The notes under the pieces are model-generated. The model was given only the letters and a program-made list of their open reading frames with translations, was not told where the DNA came from and made no database searches. From positions 128,690 through 192,689 of the forward strand of contig NW_001799006.1 of the NCBI RefSeq assembly GCF_000165425.1: a DNA stretch of 64,000 nt, written 5' to 3'. Origin of the DNA: Paramecium tetraurelia. Lineage: Eukaryota > Ciliophora > Oligohymenophorea > Peniculida > Parameciidae. The translations under genes and the position numbers were made by a program. The first letter of the stretch is position 1. Each line of letters starts with the position of its first letter. This document shows, one piece after another, positions 1-12,823 of the stretch.

Positions 1-2226
1 AAAATTTTGAACAAGGACATTTTCAATTTGATACACGACCTTAGTAGCTCATTTTAATACTATCTGTATAATGGCCTCTTGTAAACTAAATCTACTAGAG
101 TATGATATAATTTAAGTCGATATTAGTATGGTGAAGTTAAATACGAGCAGAAACAGAAAAATGAATTTTGGTGGAGAATATGGACTTTTCTTAAGAGTAA
201 TCAAACAGTTCTTTTGCCAGCAGATAAATTTCTATTTGTTTGGGATGTAATCTTGATGTTTGTAACAATTGTCAATATTCTCTACGTTCCCCTTCAGTTG
301 TCATTTGATTTGAATAAGGAATAGATAGGAAATGCGTATCTATTATTCAGCACAATACCAAGTTGCGTATTCTTGATGGAGTTAATTCTCAACTTCTTCA
401 AGGGTTATTATGCAAGAGGAATCTTACACACTTCAAAGAAGGATATCTTTTGGCATTACATTAAAGGAGAGTTCTTCCTTGATTTAATAGTTGTGTTACC
501 GTTTATAATTTCTTGGTTCGGATATTAATTTGCTAACTATTTAATGTTAATCAGAATGACTAAAGTCAGAAGGACGATGGTGGTGATAGAAGAAATCTCA
601 AATTTCAAAGAAAAAACAGCTGTAATATACTCTTTATTTTGTTTAATCTACTCATTGTTGTTGATATCTCATTTTTGTGCTTGTTTATTTCATTACTTTG
701 CCATTTTGGAAGTAGACTTTGGCTATTCACACACGTGGTTACATCAATAGGATATTTATGAAGCCAACGCATATGTGAAATATTTTACATCTCTTTATTG
801 GGTGACCATAACTTCTATGACAGTTGGATATGGAGACATCATACCAGTTACAACACCAGAGAAAATATTGGTAACTTGTTTTACATTTTTGGTCGTTGGA
901 ACGTTTGGTTATGCGTTGGGGATGATTTAAAGCATCTTTTATAAGTTGGCGGAATAATAGAATATCAACAACTCTAAACTTAGGCTTGTGAGTAATCACA
1001 TCAAGTAAAGAGGGTTGAATACTTAATTGTAATTTAGAGTAAGGAAATATATAGAGTACTACTTATAATTTAAGTAGGAGGAGGAATTGGATTTGGATGA
1101 ATTGATGGGGTAATTGAACCCAAAATTAAAATAAGAGGTCCAAATAGCAATGTATTATAGTTATTTTAAGCAGTCTAAAATATTTGGATAAAACTTGTCA
1201 GATGAGACTCTGATGAAGTTATGCTTCTGCGTACATGAAAAGACTTATGCTCCAGAAGAATTCATAATTAAGAAGGATGATTATTCTGATAAGGTGTATA
1301 TACTGTTGGCTGGGAAAGTGAAGTCAGTTTTGTTAGATAGAACAATAAAAACATATACAAGTGGAAAGTTATTTTGTGAAAGAGAGTTCTTTTTCTAGGA
1401 TTACATGCAATTCGATATTGTAGCTTAAACTTTTGTCTAGGTTGCATATATTACTTAGAATGAATTCTTATCAATCTTGTAGAAAGACAAAAGTCAGTAT
1501 GAGAAGTACAGACTTATTCTCGATAAGACTCAATTTGGAGATAATTCTACTCAAATAAAATGTGAGGCCTGTTCTAGTCATCATCAATTCAAGCATTGTC
1601 CACTATTATTCTTTAGAAAAAACAGAAACAAAGTCATATCAGCCTACAACTGCAACATTGATCACTCAAGAGAATAATTTATTCGATAAAGAAAAAGAAA
1701 GAGGGTCAAGTTGTTTCATGTTAGAGAAAAGGCCTTAGAGAAAATGCTGGATCTTCAAAAATCAATACTCTAGGTTGATACCAAACAATTAATAAGGTTA
1801 GGATTTCCAAAATTGGAGGAAGAGGAGATCGAATAATCTGAGTAGATAATTGGATTGCATTCTCATCAGTAATCTCTCAATTAGCAAGATATCAAAAATT
1901 TATTTAGGAATAAGTTATTCCCATAATTGAGTAATAGAAGTCTTTTAATATCGAATAATAATGTCAACAATTAATTTACTCCTAACAACAACTAAAATAC
2001 TAATTTGGAAATCCAGGAGGATCCTCATCCATAAATATCATATATTGATCTAAACATAGACAAGGTGTAAGTATTTGAAAAATACTATCCTCATTTCAAC
2101 ATAACCAAGGTGGCTAAGTTAATAAACAACTATCATATTTATGCCAAAGTCTTAAAGAAGATTAGAGGTCATAAGAATAAATTTGCTCATTACATAGCTC
2201 GTTAAATAATGTATAAAATAATATGA
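1..2226 (+). CDS. Voltage-gated K+ channel with cyclic-nucleotide-binding domain (5' truncated)
   Basis: EAG/CNG-like potassium channel of the plasma membrane; the start lies upstream of the window and about 732 residues are visible. An intron at 100-126 (27 nt) holds an in-frame TGA. The channel core has several hydrophobic segments, a short charged S4-like stretch (LIRMTKVRR, from 547), a pore with the filter TVGYGDI (about 820-840) and an S6 helix. A cyclic-nucleotide-binding fold follows (about 1195-1480), then a Cys/His cluster C-x2-C-x3-H-x4-C (1561-1600) resembling a zinc knuckle, and a long polar Q/N-rich tail to the TGA at 2224. Ciliates have large families of such channels controlling swimming; the ligand cannot be told from sequence. 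A second, complete relative lies at 22160-25088. Confidence 0.9.
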
Positions 2227-2669
2227 TTTTATTTTGATATGAAAAAATACATGGTTATAATATTTAATCTATAATCAGATTTAGATAAGTACTGTCTACT
2301 AAAAAAAAGTCTATTATTTATAATTAATAGAATCTCAAATTTATATATTTACATTATAATTCAATAGTATCTTTTTTATTTCAATTACCTCTGATATTAA
2401 GGTATCAATAACCCTGTCTGGAGAATAATTCTTAAAAGACTGGAGGATAGAATGTTGATGGTTGAGAGCCAAAAAAAGGAGAATTTAGTTTAGGAACATA
2501 GGAAGGGCAATTCAGTATAATGCTGATAAGAAAGAGACGAGGGTTTAATAAAGGGGAGGAATTCTATAGAATGCATTAATCAAATATGATAGAGATTGCT
2601 ATTATTATGAAATAAATTCATTTAACAAATTAGAAAAAGCAATTTCTATTATTAATAAAATTTGTAAAG
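2227..2669. other. Spacer without a clear gene
   Basis: AT-rich interval of 443 bases between the K+ channel and the kinase. An open stretch of about 43 codons on the plus strand (2393-2526, internal ATG at 2452, ending in TGA) looks mildly protein-like but has no intron and no recognisable motif. It could be a relic or chance. Confidence 0.4.
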
Positions 2670-4648
2670 ATGAACGCGCATGATATTTATAAGGTTAAAT
2701 CCTATGAGATCAATAAGGGCCTAGAAATAGGCAGAGGATAATTTGGTATTGTCTATTAATGCACGGATTTATAAAACCCACATCTCAAATTGTGTGCAAA
2801 GGTTAAAGTTGATAATAATATAGATCATTGAGGATAGTTTGGATGACCCAAAGGTTTAAAGGGAAATTGAATTAATGAAAATTATAATGACTAATGCTAA
2901 GGGAAACAAAAATATTGTGAGAGTAGAATACGTAGAATATACTAAAGACAGAATTGTGATGATTATGGAGAAATGTGAATGTGATCTCTAATCAGTTATG
3001 GAAAAGAAGTAGAAGGGAGATGACAAATACTTCAAACCAAGTGAAGCTCTAAACATCCTTAAACAGCTAGTCAATGGTTACAAGATGCTTTATTTTAATA
3101 AAATCATCCATAGAGATCTTAAGCCTGCAAACATATTAATTTTGAACGGAGTTTACAAGGTACATCATAGTTAGAGTTCTCTTAGATAGCCGACTTGGGT
3201 TTGGCGAGAGTGCTAGAAGAAAACACAGAATTCACAAAAGTGGGAACGCCAAAATATGTAGCTCCTTAACTATATTTTGAGAAATACTTCTCAAATTCTG
3301 CTGACATTTTTTCAGTAACATTTTTAATGAATAAGTATCTAGTTAGGAATCATCATTTATGAATTGATTTTTGGTAAATTGCCATATGTTGCACACAATC
3401 AAACATAAATAAAAAGGGCATTAAAAAATTTAGAAGCAAACCCAATAGTGGTGAATAGAGAATGGCCAGAGGTAAGAATATCGACATTTTTAGATGACTT
3501 CTGAGTTTGCTGATTTGATTGAATCGATGCTCAAATATAAGGAGGACAATAGAATAAGTTGGGAAAGATTATTAAAACATCCACTCATTTTAGAGGAATC
3601 TAATTTAGTAGTTAATCAATCAGGGTAAGCAATTTCATAATACCCTTAGACTTATCCAGAATACAGATTCCGATGATGAAAAGGAAGAAGAGACCGCTTA
3701 GATTCCAGACTAAAAGCAAGTTCAAACATAGAATATTGATTAATAAGTACCTCCTATTTGTTAAAATCTACCTAAACCAACATTTACTGCTCCTCTTCCT
3801 TAGGCTTAAAAGTAATTATGCCTTATAGATTCTAGGACACAACCAGTTCAATTCCCTCAAGGGAAAGTGTTTTCTACTCCTTTTCCTACTAATTTTCCTG
3901 TTCCACCCAATACTAATTCATTTATTGCACCTCAAATGAACTAATAACCCAAACAATTTATGAATCCATAACCTTAAAGATTCCCTACCATTTCTTAAAT
4001 GCATATCTTAGGATAGCCACTTCAGTTTTAATAAGTCAAAGGAACTTCAGATTAACTATTTTAAACAGGATTTGTAATGGATTAAGCATTAGAGAATTTA
4101 GATAAATATTTGTAATTTAAAGTTAATATATTTTAGGAACATGTAATCATAATTGAAGGCTGAGTTCTTTGGAATCAAATTATATCTCCACTGTTTGGCA
4201 TAGTGTTTCTTTGAACACTCGAGTGCTATGTAGAAATAAAATTAGAAAAACCCAAATAATTAAAGTTACTATTAACTTCAAGTAATCGATTAGGAACTTT
4301 AGAAAAAAATAAAATATCATTCAGTAATAGCACAGGAATTGGAGAGATACAATTTAACCGCCTACTACCCTGTGACTGACATTAATCCAGATTTTGGAAG
4401 TTACATCCTAAAACTAAATAGAATTACAGCAAACAAAGGGTTGTTTGCTTATTCTAGTGATACCAAGTATTACCCGGATTATCTATAGTAATAATATCAT
4501 GATTAATTTTAGATTGTTATATTTTTTGGAGAAAGTCAAAGACATCAATCCTCAATCCTTTGGGGACATATATCTATAAATCGTGGATATATGTAAAAAT
4601 TATAAAAACGAATAAATCATGACAGATTATCTTGGCAAGAGGCTTTGA
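2670..4648 (+). CDS. Ser/Thr protein kinase, ULK/Atg1-like
   Basis: Predicted 602-residue kinase. Seven short introns (2802-2823, 3160-3185, 3315-3342, 3472-3493, 3625-3649, 4112-4136, 4467-4488) restore one frame whose spliced length divides by three. The N-terminal domain has the glycine loop GRGQFG, CAKII with the ATP lysine, HRDLKPAN, DLGLAR in place of DFG, and GTPKYVAP. A Pro/Gln-rich linker follows and then a helical C-terminal domain with a Cys-Phe cluster (LHCLAQCFFE). That layout, kinase then low-complexity linker then helical domain, is what ciliate ULK/Atg1 relatives show, so a role in autophagy or ciliary signalling is an inference only. DLG occurs in many active kinases and does not argue against activity. 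Confidence 0.85.
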
Positions 4649-4693
4649 AGTATTCAAAAATTATAAAAAGTTATTTATTAATTAATTAATTTT

Positions 4694-5796
4694 ATGATTC
4701 TCCAACCATTATAGCAATTAGTCCAAACAAACAGAGACAAAAATAACTTTTAAGGACTCACTCCTCATCAGAGAAAGCGATATCTTGATCACCGATAGGC
4801 CTATAAACAAAACAGGTACAAGCCACCAAAAAAGTTCCCTACACAATTCCCCTTAATTAAAAAAGATGATACCCAATATCAATTCAGATTGTTTCACCAA
4901 GTATAAAATATGAAGAGTGCTCATTTTCAATCAAAATATACATTGTCTATGGGAAGCATTCCTAATCTATTATTGCACACTCATTTTGATTAGATTGTAT
5001 TCTACGATGTGGCTAAGTTAAAATCTGACACAACCAGAATCCCAGTTGAGGCACTTGGACTCGATGTTATTGATAGCGTTTGCGCCGTAGCTGGAATGAG
5101 TGGAGACATATTGATAATTAATTTGCTTAATGGAAAATTAGAAAAACACATTGTCAATCAAAAAAGAGATTTCATCAACCATGTTCACTTCTATCAAAAC
5201 TATCTGGTTTCCAATGATAATGGAGGATTCATAAGGATATTTGATTATTAAAACGGACTCAAAGAGATCTTCTCCTATCAAGATAAGGCTTCAGTCAATC
5301 TAACTAGTGTAAATGACAGCAAATAAATTGCCTATTGTGGTGATAGACTAGGATTAAATGTATTGGATGTTCAATCGGGTACTATCATACATAGTTTGGA
5401 ACCCCACACTGAATTTGGTTTTGCTGTGGCCTACCATCCCAGCAAGAGTTATCAACTTGCTTCATCTAGTGAGGATGGATCAGCTGTCATCTACGATTTG
5501 CGATCCCCCAAAGTCCCCATATAGTAGTTTATCGGATCAGAACACCCCATCTACAACATTAGTTTCTCAAAAAATGGATCCCACTTGTTCTTAGCTGAAT
5601 CTAATTCCTATTTGCACATCTTGAATACGTAACAATATTCTTATCATCTAGTTCTATGTATGATTCCGTCTAAAGTATTGAAATGCATGGAGAAATCTCA
5701 GGAATAGCGAATGATACATACGATGAAAACCGATTCTACTTTGGTACCAGCTGCACTTTTGGGGATGGCATATGCGAATTTTTTAAAATGAATTGA
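4694..5796 (+). CDS. WD40-repeat protein
   Basis: A 359-residue protein starting 45 bases after the preceding stop. One intron (5629-5651, 23 nt) is needed to reach the natural end. The N-terminal 90 residues are basic; the rest folds as a beta-propeller by pattern, with repeated turns such as DNGGFIRIFDY, SSEDGSAVIYDLRSP and HPIYNISFSKNGSHLFL. No catalytic domain is present. WD40 propellers are protein-docking platforms and I cannot assign this one to a complex. Confidence 0.85.
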
Positions 5797-6021
5797 TTAT
5801 TATATTTAATTAGATTAATTAATTTTAGTATTCTTTTTGGATTGATAATAAAAAGTTTAATTATTCTATTTTTAGAACATTGTTTTATTAAGTAATTAGA
5901 CTTGTTGTAGAATGGAAATCTAAAGTTAGTGAAAATATAATAAATTTTGTAACTCAATAAATAATTATATCAAATTTAGAGAATTGTTAATCTTTTAAAG
6001 TGATTTACATTAAAATTACAA

Positions 6022-6990
6022 TCAAAAGTGAAATTAAGTACCATAGAATACATGATTTAATTGTTCGACAAGAAGAAATGAAAGTGAATTGGCCAAAGGT
6101 TTTCTAACCAATCTCGGACTGAGACCTTTAGTAAATCTAGGAATAGGAATAATAAGCAAACCCATAAAGTCCTTCGTTTTGATATGTGCTTCTGAATCTT
6201 TGCATGATGGTCATTTGATCGGTATAATAATTGGTTTGTAATCGGGCTCTCAAGATTTCGAAAGGGTGACTAGCACAAGTACCCACTAGACCTGCGACCA
6301 TTCCAGAAAGGAAGGTGACTGAAGGGGAAAAGCCTGAATCAGCAGGTAAGAGCATCTCATGCATTTTACGATAAACCACATAATAGATCTAAAGATAAAG
6401 GGGATTAATACTCCTGCGAATAGACTGTCTTTGATTGAGCAAGTGAGACCTCCTTTGAAGAAGCTCATTACACCTTCTTATTTTGCAATTGTACTCGCAG
6501 TCTTCCATAAGGATATGTATTAGTACCCAGGAACTTCAGCGCGAGTTTCAATTAGGAGAATTGGGTTAGTAATGAAATTGGACAGTCTTGAATATTAGAT
6601 GAGTGATGTACCCTCTGGCGAAAAAAGGAGGCAAGAAAGTCTTGGGAAACATTGCGATCTTCGCTTGTAACATAGGATAGCATTTGAAAATATAGGAAAC
6701 CAGCACTCATATTTCTTACTAATGCAGGGCCTTATGTAAAGAGAGAAAATGCTACGCAAACCGGGCGATAAAATCCATTGAGTCCTTCATTGATTAGTAT
6801 GTATTCCACTGATCCATATGCACTTGTTAATTTATAGTTTGTGGAATTGGACTTAACAATCATGACCATTTTAATAACCTCCAGAGGTTACACAGCAAGT
6901 GTGGAGATGAGAGAAGCAGCGGCTCCAAGTAATCCTTAGAAATGAACTCGTTGCTGCTCTACCATCAATATTAAATTTAATAGTGATCAT
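6022..6990 (-). CDS. Mitochondrial carrier family protein (frameshifted copy in this sequence)
   Basis: About 288 residues in three tandem carrier repeats of the inner mitochondrial membrane. Signature sequences are P-L-E-V-I-K (repeat 1), N-P-I-L-L-I-E-T-R-A-E (repeat 2) and P-F-E-I-L-R-A-R-L-Q (repeat 3), followed by the classical R-x3-P-L-A-N-S end. Introns lie at 6935-6962, 6587-6611, 6389-6411 and 6137-6161. Joining repeats 1 and 2 needs removal of one base from the A6 run at 6621-6626; a 37-nt intron at 6664-6700 is a weaker alternative. The start at 6990 splices to GLLGAAASL; a second ATG at 6965 lies inside the proposed first intron. The substrate is not evident. Confidence 0.82.
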
Positions 6991-7119
6991 TTGAAATATA
7001 CCCAATAATGTATATTATGTTTGACGAGCTATTTTTAAATTAATTTCTAGAATGTGTGGGAACACGTGTTATTATATATATGTTGATGCAATTCTTGCGC
7101 AGAATCATAAATATTTTTA

Positions 7120-9567
7120 ATGCATACGAAATAGAAAGGCCTTTGGGTTGTTGCTACTCTTTATGCTATCTGGGGTTTAGGTGATGACTCAAGATTTGAC
7201 TGAAGAATAAAAGAAGTTATTGGAATAGTCTTAAGAAACACACGAATTTTAAGCAGAAACAGGTAGGTTGATGGATATTCTAATCAATTCTCTTTATACT
7301 TAAAAGGAGATCTTTCTCAGAGAGTTAATCTCTAATGCAGCTGATGCACTAGATAAAATTCGATTTTTGAGTGTAAAGAATCCAGAAATTCTGGGAGATA
7401 AAACTGAATTGGCTATTAGAATTGAAATAAACACCGAAGAGAAGACAGTTTCTGTCACAGATAGCGGTATTGGTATGTCAAAGAATGATTTAATATCAAA
7501 TTTGGGTACAATTGCAAAATCAGGAACCACTTAATTCATTGAAGCAATCAAGGGAGGCAACGTTAACTTGATTGGTTAATTTGGTGTTGGTTTTTATTCA
7601 TGTTTCTTGGCAGGTTAAAAGGTCACAGTTGCATCAAAAAATACAGATGATGATTAATACATTTGGGAATCTCAAGCAGCACATTCATTTGCAGTATCAA
7701 AAGATCCAAGAGGTAATACCTTAGGACGTGGTACTCAAGTCACTATTCATTTTGAAATAAGATGCTGTTGAATTTGCAGAGGAAAGCACAATTAAAGAAT
7801 TAATCAAAAAATATTCTGAATTTATCAATTTCCCCATCTATTTGAAGGTGACTAGAGAAATCTCAAAATAAGTAGAGGAAGAACCAGAATAATAATAGGA
7901 TCAATAAGAGAATACAGATGATGATGAAGTAAAAGGTTAAGGATGATGATGATGATGCAGATACAAACAAGAAAGCTACTAAGACAATTAAGGAGAAAGT
8001 GTCTGAGTGGGTTTAGATCAATGAGAACAAAGCTATTTGGTTGAGACCAAAGGAGGAGATCTCTGATGATGATTACAAGAAATTCTATAAAGTCTTATCA
8101 AAGAACTCTGGTGAAGATCCTTTCAATTGGGTGCATTTCAAAGCTGAAGGAGAAGTCGAATTTACATCTCTTATTTATATCCCTAAAAGAGCACCAAGTG
8201 ATATGTTTGATAATTATTATGGTAAATAAACTACAAGTTTGAAATTGTATGTGAGAAGAGTCTTAATCAGTGAAGAATTCGAAGATATACTTCCAAGATA
8301 TTTGAGTTTTGTTAAAGGTGTTATTGATTCAGATGAATTGCCATTGAATGTCAACAGAGAAACACTTTAATAACTTAAGATGTTGAAGGTTATCAGTAGA
8401 AAGATTGTTAAGAAGATCTTAGAATTATTCTAAGATGCTGCTTCTTATGATGATGAAGATGAGGAAGATACTGAAGAAGGTGAAGAGGATGACAGCATGG
8501 CAGAAACAACGCCTGAAGAATAACAAAGATTGAAGGATGAGAAGAGAAAGAAGAAGATAGATGAGTATAATGAATTCTGGAAAGAGTATGGAAAGAATAT
8601 CAAATTGGGTGTCATTGAAGATTCATCAAACAGATAGAAATTGGCTGAATTGACAAGGTACATTAATAGTTTATATCATTAGATGGTACTCAAGCAAGAA
8701 TGCAACTGAATTGACATCATTTGATGATTACATTGAAAGAGCTAAACCAGGATAAGACTCAATCTATTACTTAGCTGGTGAGAACAAGGAACAATTACTT
8801 TCTTCACCAATTATCTAAGGATTATTGAAGAAAGGATATGAAGTACTTTTATTGGAAGATCCAGTTGATGAATTCACATTTTAACATTTAAATGAATACA
8901 AATAAAAGAAATTAACTAATGTTGGAAAAGGTGATTTCAAATAACCAGAAGATAATGATGAACAAAGAAAGAAATAAAAGGCTTTGAAGAAAGTATTCTA
9001 ACCATTGACTGATTGGTGGAGAAAATTACTATCAGAAAATGTTGATTCAGTTATCATTTCTTAAAGATTAATTGATGATCCAATCATTGTAGTTTCTTCT
9101 GAATCAGGATACTCTGCAAATATGGAAAGAATTTCAAAGGCTCAAGCTTATTCAAGCAAAGCTGGTTCCCAATAATTCGGTAAGAAGATCGTAGAAATCA
9201 ATCCAAATCACTAAGCCATTTAAGAATTATTATAAAGAGTGAAAGATGATCCAGATTAAGAAACAGAAGAAATGGCTAAGGTTTTGTATGAAGCTGCTTT
9301 AGTCAATTCAGGTATTAGAATATTCTAATTTTAGGTTACTCAATTCCAAATCCTGAGAAGTTTGCTAGTAGATTCTATAAATTATTTAATTCTGCTTTGG
9401 GTATTGATAGAGATGCTCCAGTCAAAGAATTTGAAGTAGAAATCGAAGAAGAACCAGAAGCATCATCAGAACCACCTCAAAGTGATGATGGAACTAAATG
9501 GGAAAAAGTAAATACAGATGATGCTAAATGGGAAACTGTAAGTAATGATAAGAGAGACGACTTATGA
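7120..9567 (+). CDS. HSP90B1: Endoplasmin, ER Hsp90 (GRP94-type)
   Basis: ER-lumenal Hsp90 chaperone of about 790 residues. A signal peptide (MHTKQKGLWLLLLFML) is followed by the ATPase domain ([32 protein letters not shown]), an acidic linker, the middle domain ([17 protein letters not shown]) and the dimerisation domain. The protein ends in RDDL, a KDEL-like tail that supports ER retention. Introns are 7936-7960, 8658-8682 and 9312-9334. Two single-base insertions break the frame: one G in 7145-7147 inside the signal peptide, and one T in 7750-7753, where residues on both sides ([10 protein letters not shown] and KQDAVEF) match the family without a gap. Because the code is otherwise intact I read these as sequence errors, not a dead gene. 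Confidence 0.93.
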
Positions 9568-9607
9568 TTCATTTATACATATGTATTGTATAATTTATAT
9601 ATCTATA

Positions 9608-10536
9608 TCATTTACATTTGATTAATTCTTTGTAGACAATTGCAAAATCTTTCTTTCCAAGATGTTCATTCAGTTTATTATAGATCTAATAAGCATGCTA
9701 TCCTAATTATGTATCAGTTCCACTTAACCTGGATGCTTCGATACCAATTCCAAGATCCTTGAGCATCAATTCAACCATGAATCCTCCATCGTAATCTTTA
9801 TTGCTAGGAACATTAGGCATAACTCCTGGTGCTGGATTATAAGTATCCACAGTCCAGCATCTTGAAGAACTCACAGACATTATGGAACTCAACATGGCTG
9901 GATCCATTCCCATGTTTTTTCCCAAGGCCAATGCTTCACAAACACTTATCATTTGAATAGCCAAAGCCATGTTGCCGCACATCTTAGCAATTTGTCCTTC
10001 TCCAATCTTTCCACAATTGAAAATATTTTTTCCCATTTCTTTGAGAATTGGAGATATTTTTTCATATAATTCCTTCTCTGCTCCAACCATGAATGTGATG
10101 GTTCCCAATTTAGCCTCACTAACACTGCCAGAGACTGGAGCATCTGCGTAAATGTTTTAAGTATCTTAAGCCATTTTGGCCAATTCATAGGAGGTATAGG
10201 GAGAGATTGTAGATGAATCAATCAATATCTTCTTTGACTTCTTGAAGATTTCTTAGGCCACACTTTTGACAATCTTGTCATTTGGCAACATTGTAATGAT
10301 TGTATCTGCATTTGCAGCGACATCTGCAACCTGATTCACAGGTTTAATATTGGATGATTCAATGTTTGATTGCCATGCAGGACTGACATCGTATGCATAT
10401 ACGACTCGAGTCTTGGCCAGATTATGTGCCATGCCAATCTATTTGGATCATACATTATAAATGATACTCCCATATTACCCAAACCAATGAATCCAATAGT
10501 GTTACTAAATCCAAATGCTGAAATAAACTTACGCAT
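9608..10536 (-). CDS. HIBADH: 3-hydroxyisobutyrate dehydrogenase, mitochondrial
   Basis: A 299-residue NAD-dependent beta-hydroxyacid dehydrogenase, expected to oxidise 3-hydroxyisobutyrate to methylmalonate semialdehyde in mitochondrial valine breakdown. A short basic, Ser/Phe-rich leader precedes the Rossmann motif IGFIGLGNMG. One intron (10439-10467, 29 nt) follows it and joins to IGMAHNLAKTRVVYAYD. The substrate motif DAPVSGS and the catalytic-lysine helix GQIAKMCGN are intact, and the length matches the family. It ends 41 bases after the Hsp90 stop, tail to tail. HIBADH is the best match by motif and length, but other members of the family cannot be fully excluded. Confidence 0.92.
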
Positions 10537-10582
10537 TATTTATTTAATTATTAACCGTAATAAATAAATATTTGAAATACAA

Positions 10583-11340
10583 ATGAACTCCAACTCTGAT
10601 TAGTAAGATTTCTTTTATAATTTACTTAGTCATTTCCTATTCAAGGTTTTACTGATCGGAAATTCCGGTGTGGGCAAATCGTGTATGCTTATGCGTTATT
10701 CTGTACTATTTCTCATAATCTCAAGGAAAACTAATTCACAAACAACTTTTACAACACAATAGGAGTTGATTTCAAAACCAAAACTATTGCTTTGGGAGAG
10801 CACAATGTTAAACTGCAAATTGTATTCAATTATTTCATTATCTTAGTGGGATACTGCAGGTCAAGATCGATTCAGAACAATCACATGCAGTTATTATAGA
10901 GGGGCTCAAGGAATCATAATCGTTTATGACATCACTGATAGAGAGTCCTTTGAAAATGTGAAAACTTGGATGGCAGAAATCGATAAGTAATTCTTTCAAA
11001 AAACCCTTAGATATGCCTCAGAATCAGTAAATAGATTATTAGTTGGCAACAAAGCAGATATCACTGAGCGAAGAGAAGTATCATATGAAGAAGGACTAGA
11101 ATTATGTACTGTTCCCTTAAAATCGTATTAGCGAGATTATATTAAATTCCATTTTATGAAACCAGCGCCAAATCGTCAATCAATATTGAAGCTGCCTTCA
11201 CGCATATCACAAAAAACATATTGAATCGAGAACTTCATAATACGAGGGCTGTAGTTAGGAAGACATCGAATTTAAGACTCCAAAATAGATAATAACAATA
11301 ACAACAAGAGAAGAAAAAGTAAGAGGATCTTTGCTGTTGA
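10583..11340 (+). CDS. Rab-family small GTPase
   Basis: A 219-residue Rab GTPase of vesicle traffic. Four introns (10703-10725, 10822-10846, 10987-11010, 11106-11131) assemble all G motifs: GNSGVGKS (P loop), [12 protein letters not shown] (effector/switch I), WDTAGQDRF (switch II), GNKAD and ETSAKS. A Gln/Lys-rich variable tail ends in Cys-Cys, the double geranylgeranylation signal. The switch regions are closest in style to the Rab1/8/10 group, so a secretory or plasma-membrane route is likely, but the subtype is inference. It is divergent from the HIBADH gene with 46 bases between the two starts. Confidence 0.93.
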
Positions 11341-11393
11341 CTTTTATTATATTTTCAACCTATAGATGGATATATAAAAAAGTATATATTAAA

Positions 11394-12744
11394 TCAACAT
11401 CTGGCATATTTTAATCCAGAATTTCCAATTCCATTCTTCTATTGGTGTACCAATTTCAGATGCAAATTTCTAAGTGATTATTCTGACAAGTTTTGAGTAT
11501 CTGCACTCATTCTTCCTTATGCATCCTATTTTGAACCAGATTTGTGATATGATTTTATCTACTACTTGAATGTTGTAGTATTCAGAGATCGCTCATTTAT
11601 CAAATCACCTAAACCTCCTCCACTCTTTCTCGCACTAATTGGAGTTCCATTTACATACTGTCTCATTCTGTCTATTGTGGAATCTACATATATTTATAAA
11701 TTGCATACTGCTCTGAGCATTACTCTCCAAATTGATCACCACCTTAGGAGTGTCGTATTTACCTAAACCTAATTTACCCATGAAGCTTTGAAGTTCTTCC
11801 TTTCTCTTACTGGTCTTACTATGATCCTTGACATCAACTTAGAAGTTCATATTTTAAGTGACCTTCGAAGTTACTGATTAATCAGATCTATAGTTGAAAT
11901 GATTGCCCAAACTTGGACTTTAGAGTGGCTGCTTTTAGGCTGATGGTTTCTTTTAGAAGAATGAGGTTGTTCTGTTACCTGAACCGTATTCAAAGATCTC
12001 CTCTTATGATTTACTAGGTGTCTTGTACTATTGAATTTGAGTCTCAGCCTTCTTGTTTCTTCTGATATCAAGATTAGAGAACAGATCCTCTTACTACTAT
12101 TATTAAGGAGCTGCTTAGTCGACTACCTTTCTTTATTAAACAGTATTGAATAATGTTGTCAAATCATCCAAGGATGAAGCACTTCTGAACTTTTCCAAAA
12201 TGTTTTAATAATTGGAATGTTATTACTCACCAACAATTGGCTTCTAAGGTTAATGAGATTATGGCAATTTTAAACCTGGCTCAATTCTCTGGTCTAATAC
12301 ACCCAAAATCATTTGTCTATGTTAGGCAATTTATGCTTTGTGTTCCTATTCACTTACCATAGGATCTGGTACATGGACATCAAATTGAATTTAATTATTG
12401 GTTGTTGAAGCCTTTTTGGATCCCAATATATTCCAATCCCATTCTTTGGGAGATTTGAGAATTTCAGCATCGCTTCTCCAGATGTCAGATTTTTCAGATT
12501 TTTCAATGACTGATGGTTCCATGGCTAATGGTTGTTGATCATCCGACAATTGTTTGAAGGCATTAAATTTACTTTTGTATTATTCAATGAGGTCTTTGGA
12601 TGATTGACCAAATGAGGATTTGGGTTCATGTTTGATTTCATACTTGAGATCTTTACGAGGTTCAGGTTTAAAATCAGGGAGGGTTTCCTCAAATTTAGGT
12701 AGTTCAAGAGTATTCTCTTGAGAGGTATTATCAATTTCAGACAT
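11394..12744 (-). CDS. Hypothetical Gln-rich protein
   Basis: A 441-residue polar protein with one intron (11684-11708) and no membrane segment or known domain. It is rich in Gln, Ser, Lys and Asp and is probably largely disordered. Features include an acidic Pro-rich N terminus, two short segments with Trp (DIWRSDAEIL, KEWDWNILGS), poly-Gln around 12080-12100, and a basic C-terminal part. The Trp-containing segments could be binding motifs. It faces the Rab gene tail to tail with 53 bases between them. I do not recognise the family. Confidence 0.75.
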
Positions 12745-12823
12745 GCACAGGCAATTTGTTATTTTTTTTATTGTTAATTTTATTCCCTATTTTCTGTTAA
12801 AATATAATATAAAAAGTATTAAA

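Noticed and set aside
7738-7768. A 31-nt intron at the Hsp90 frame break
   Set aside because: It would repair the frame but delete GTQVTIHL, which is conserved in all Hsp90 proteins; a single extra T explains it better.
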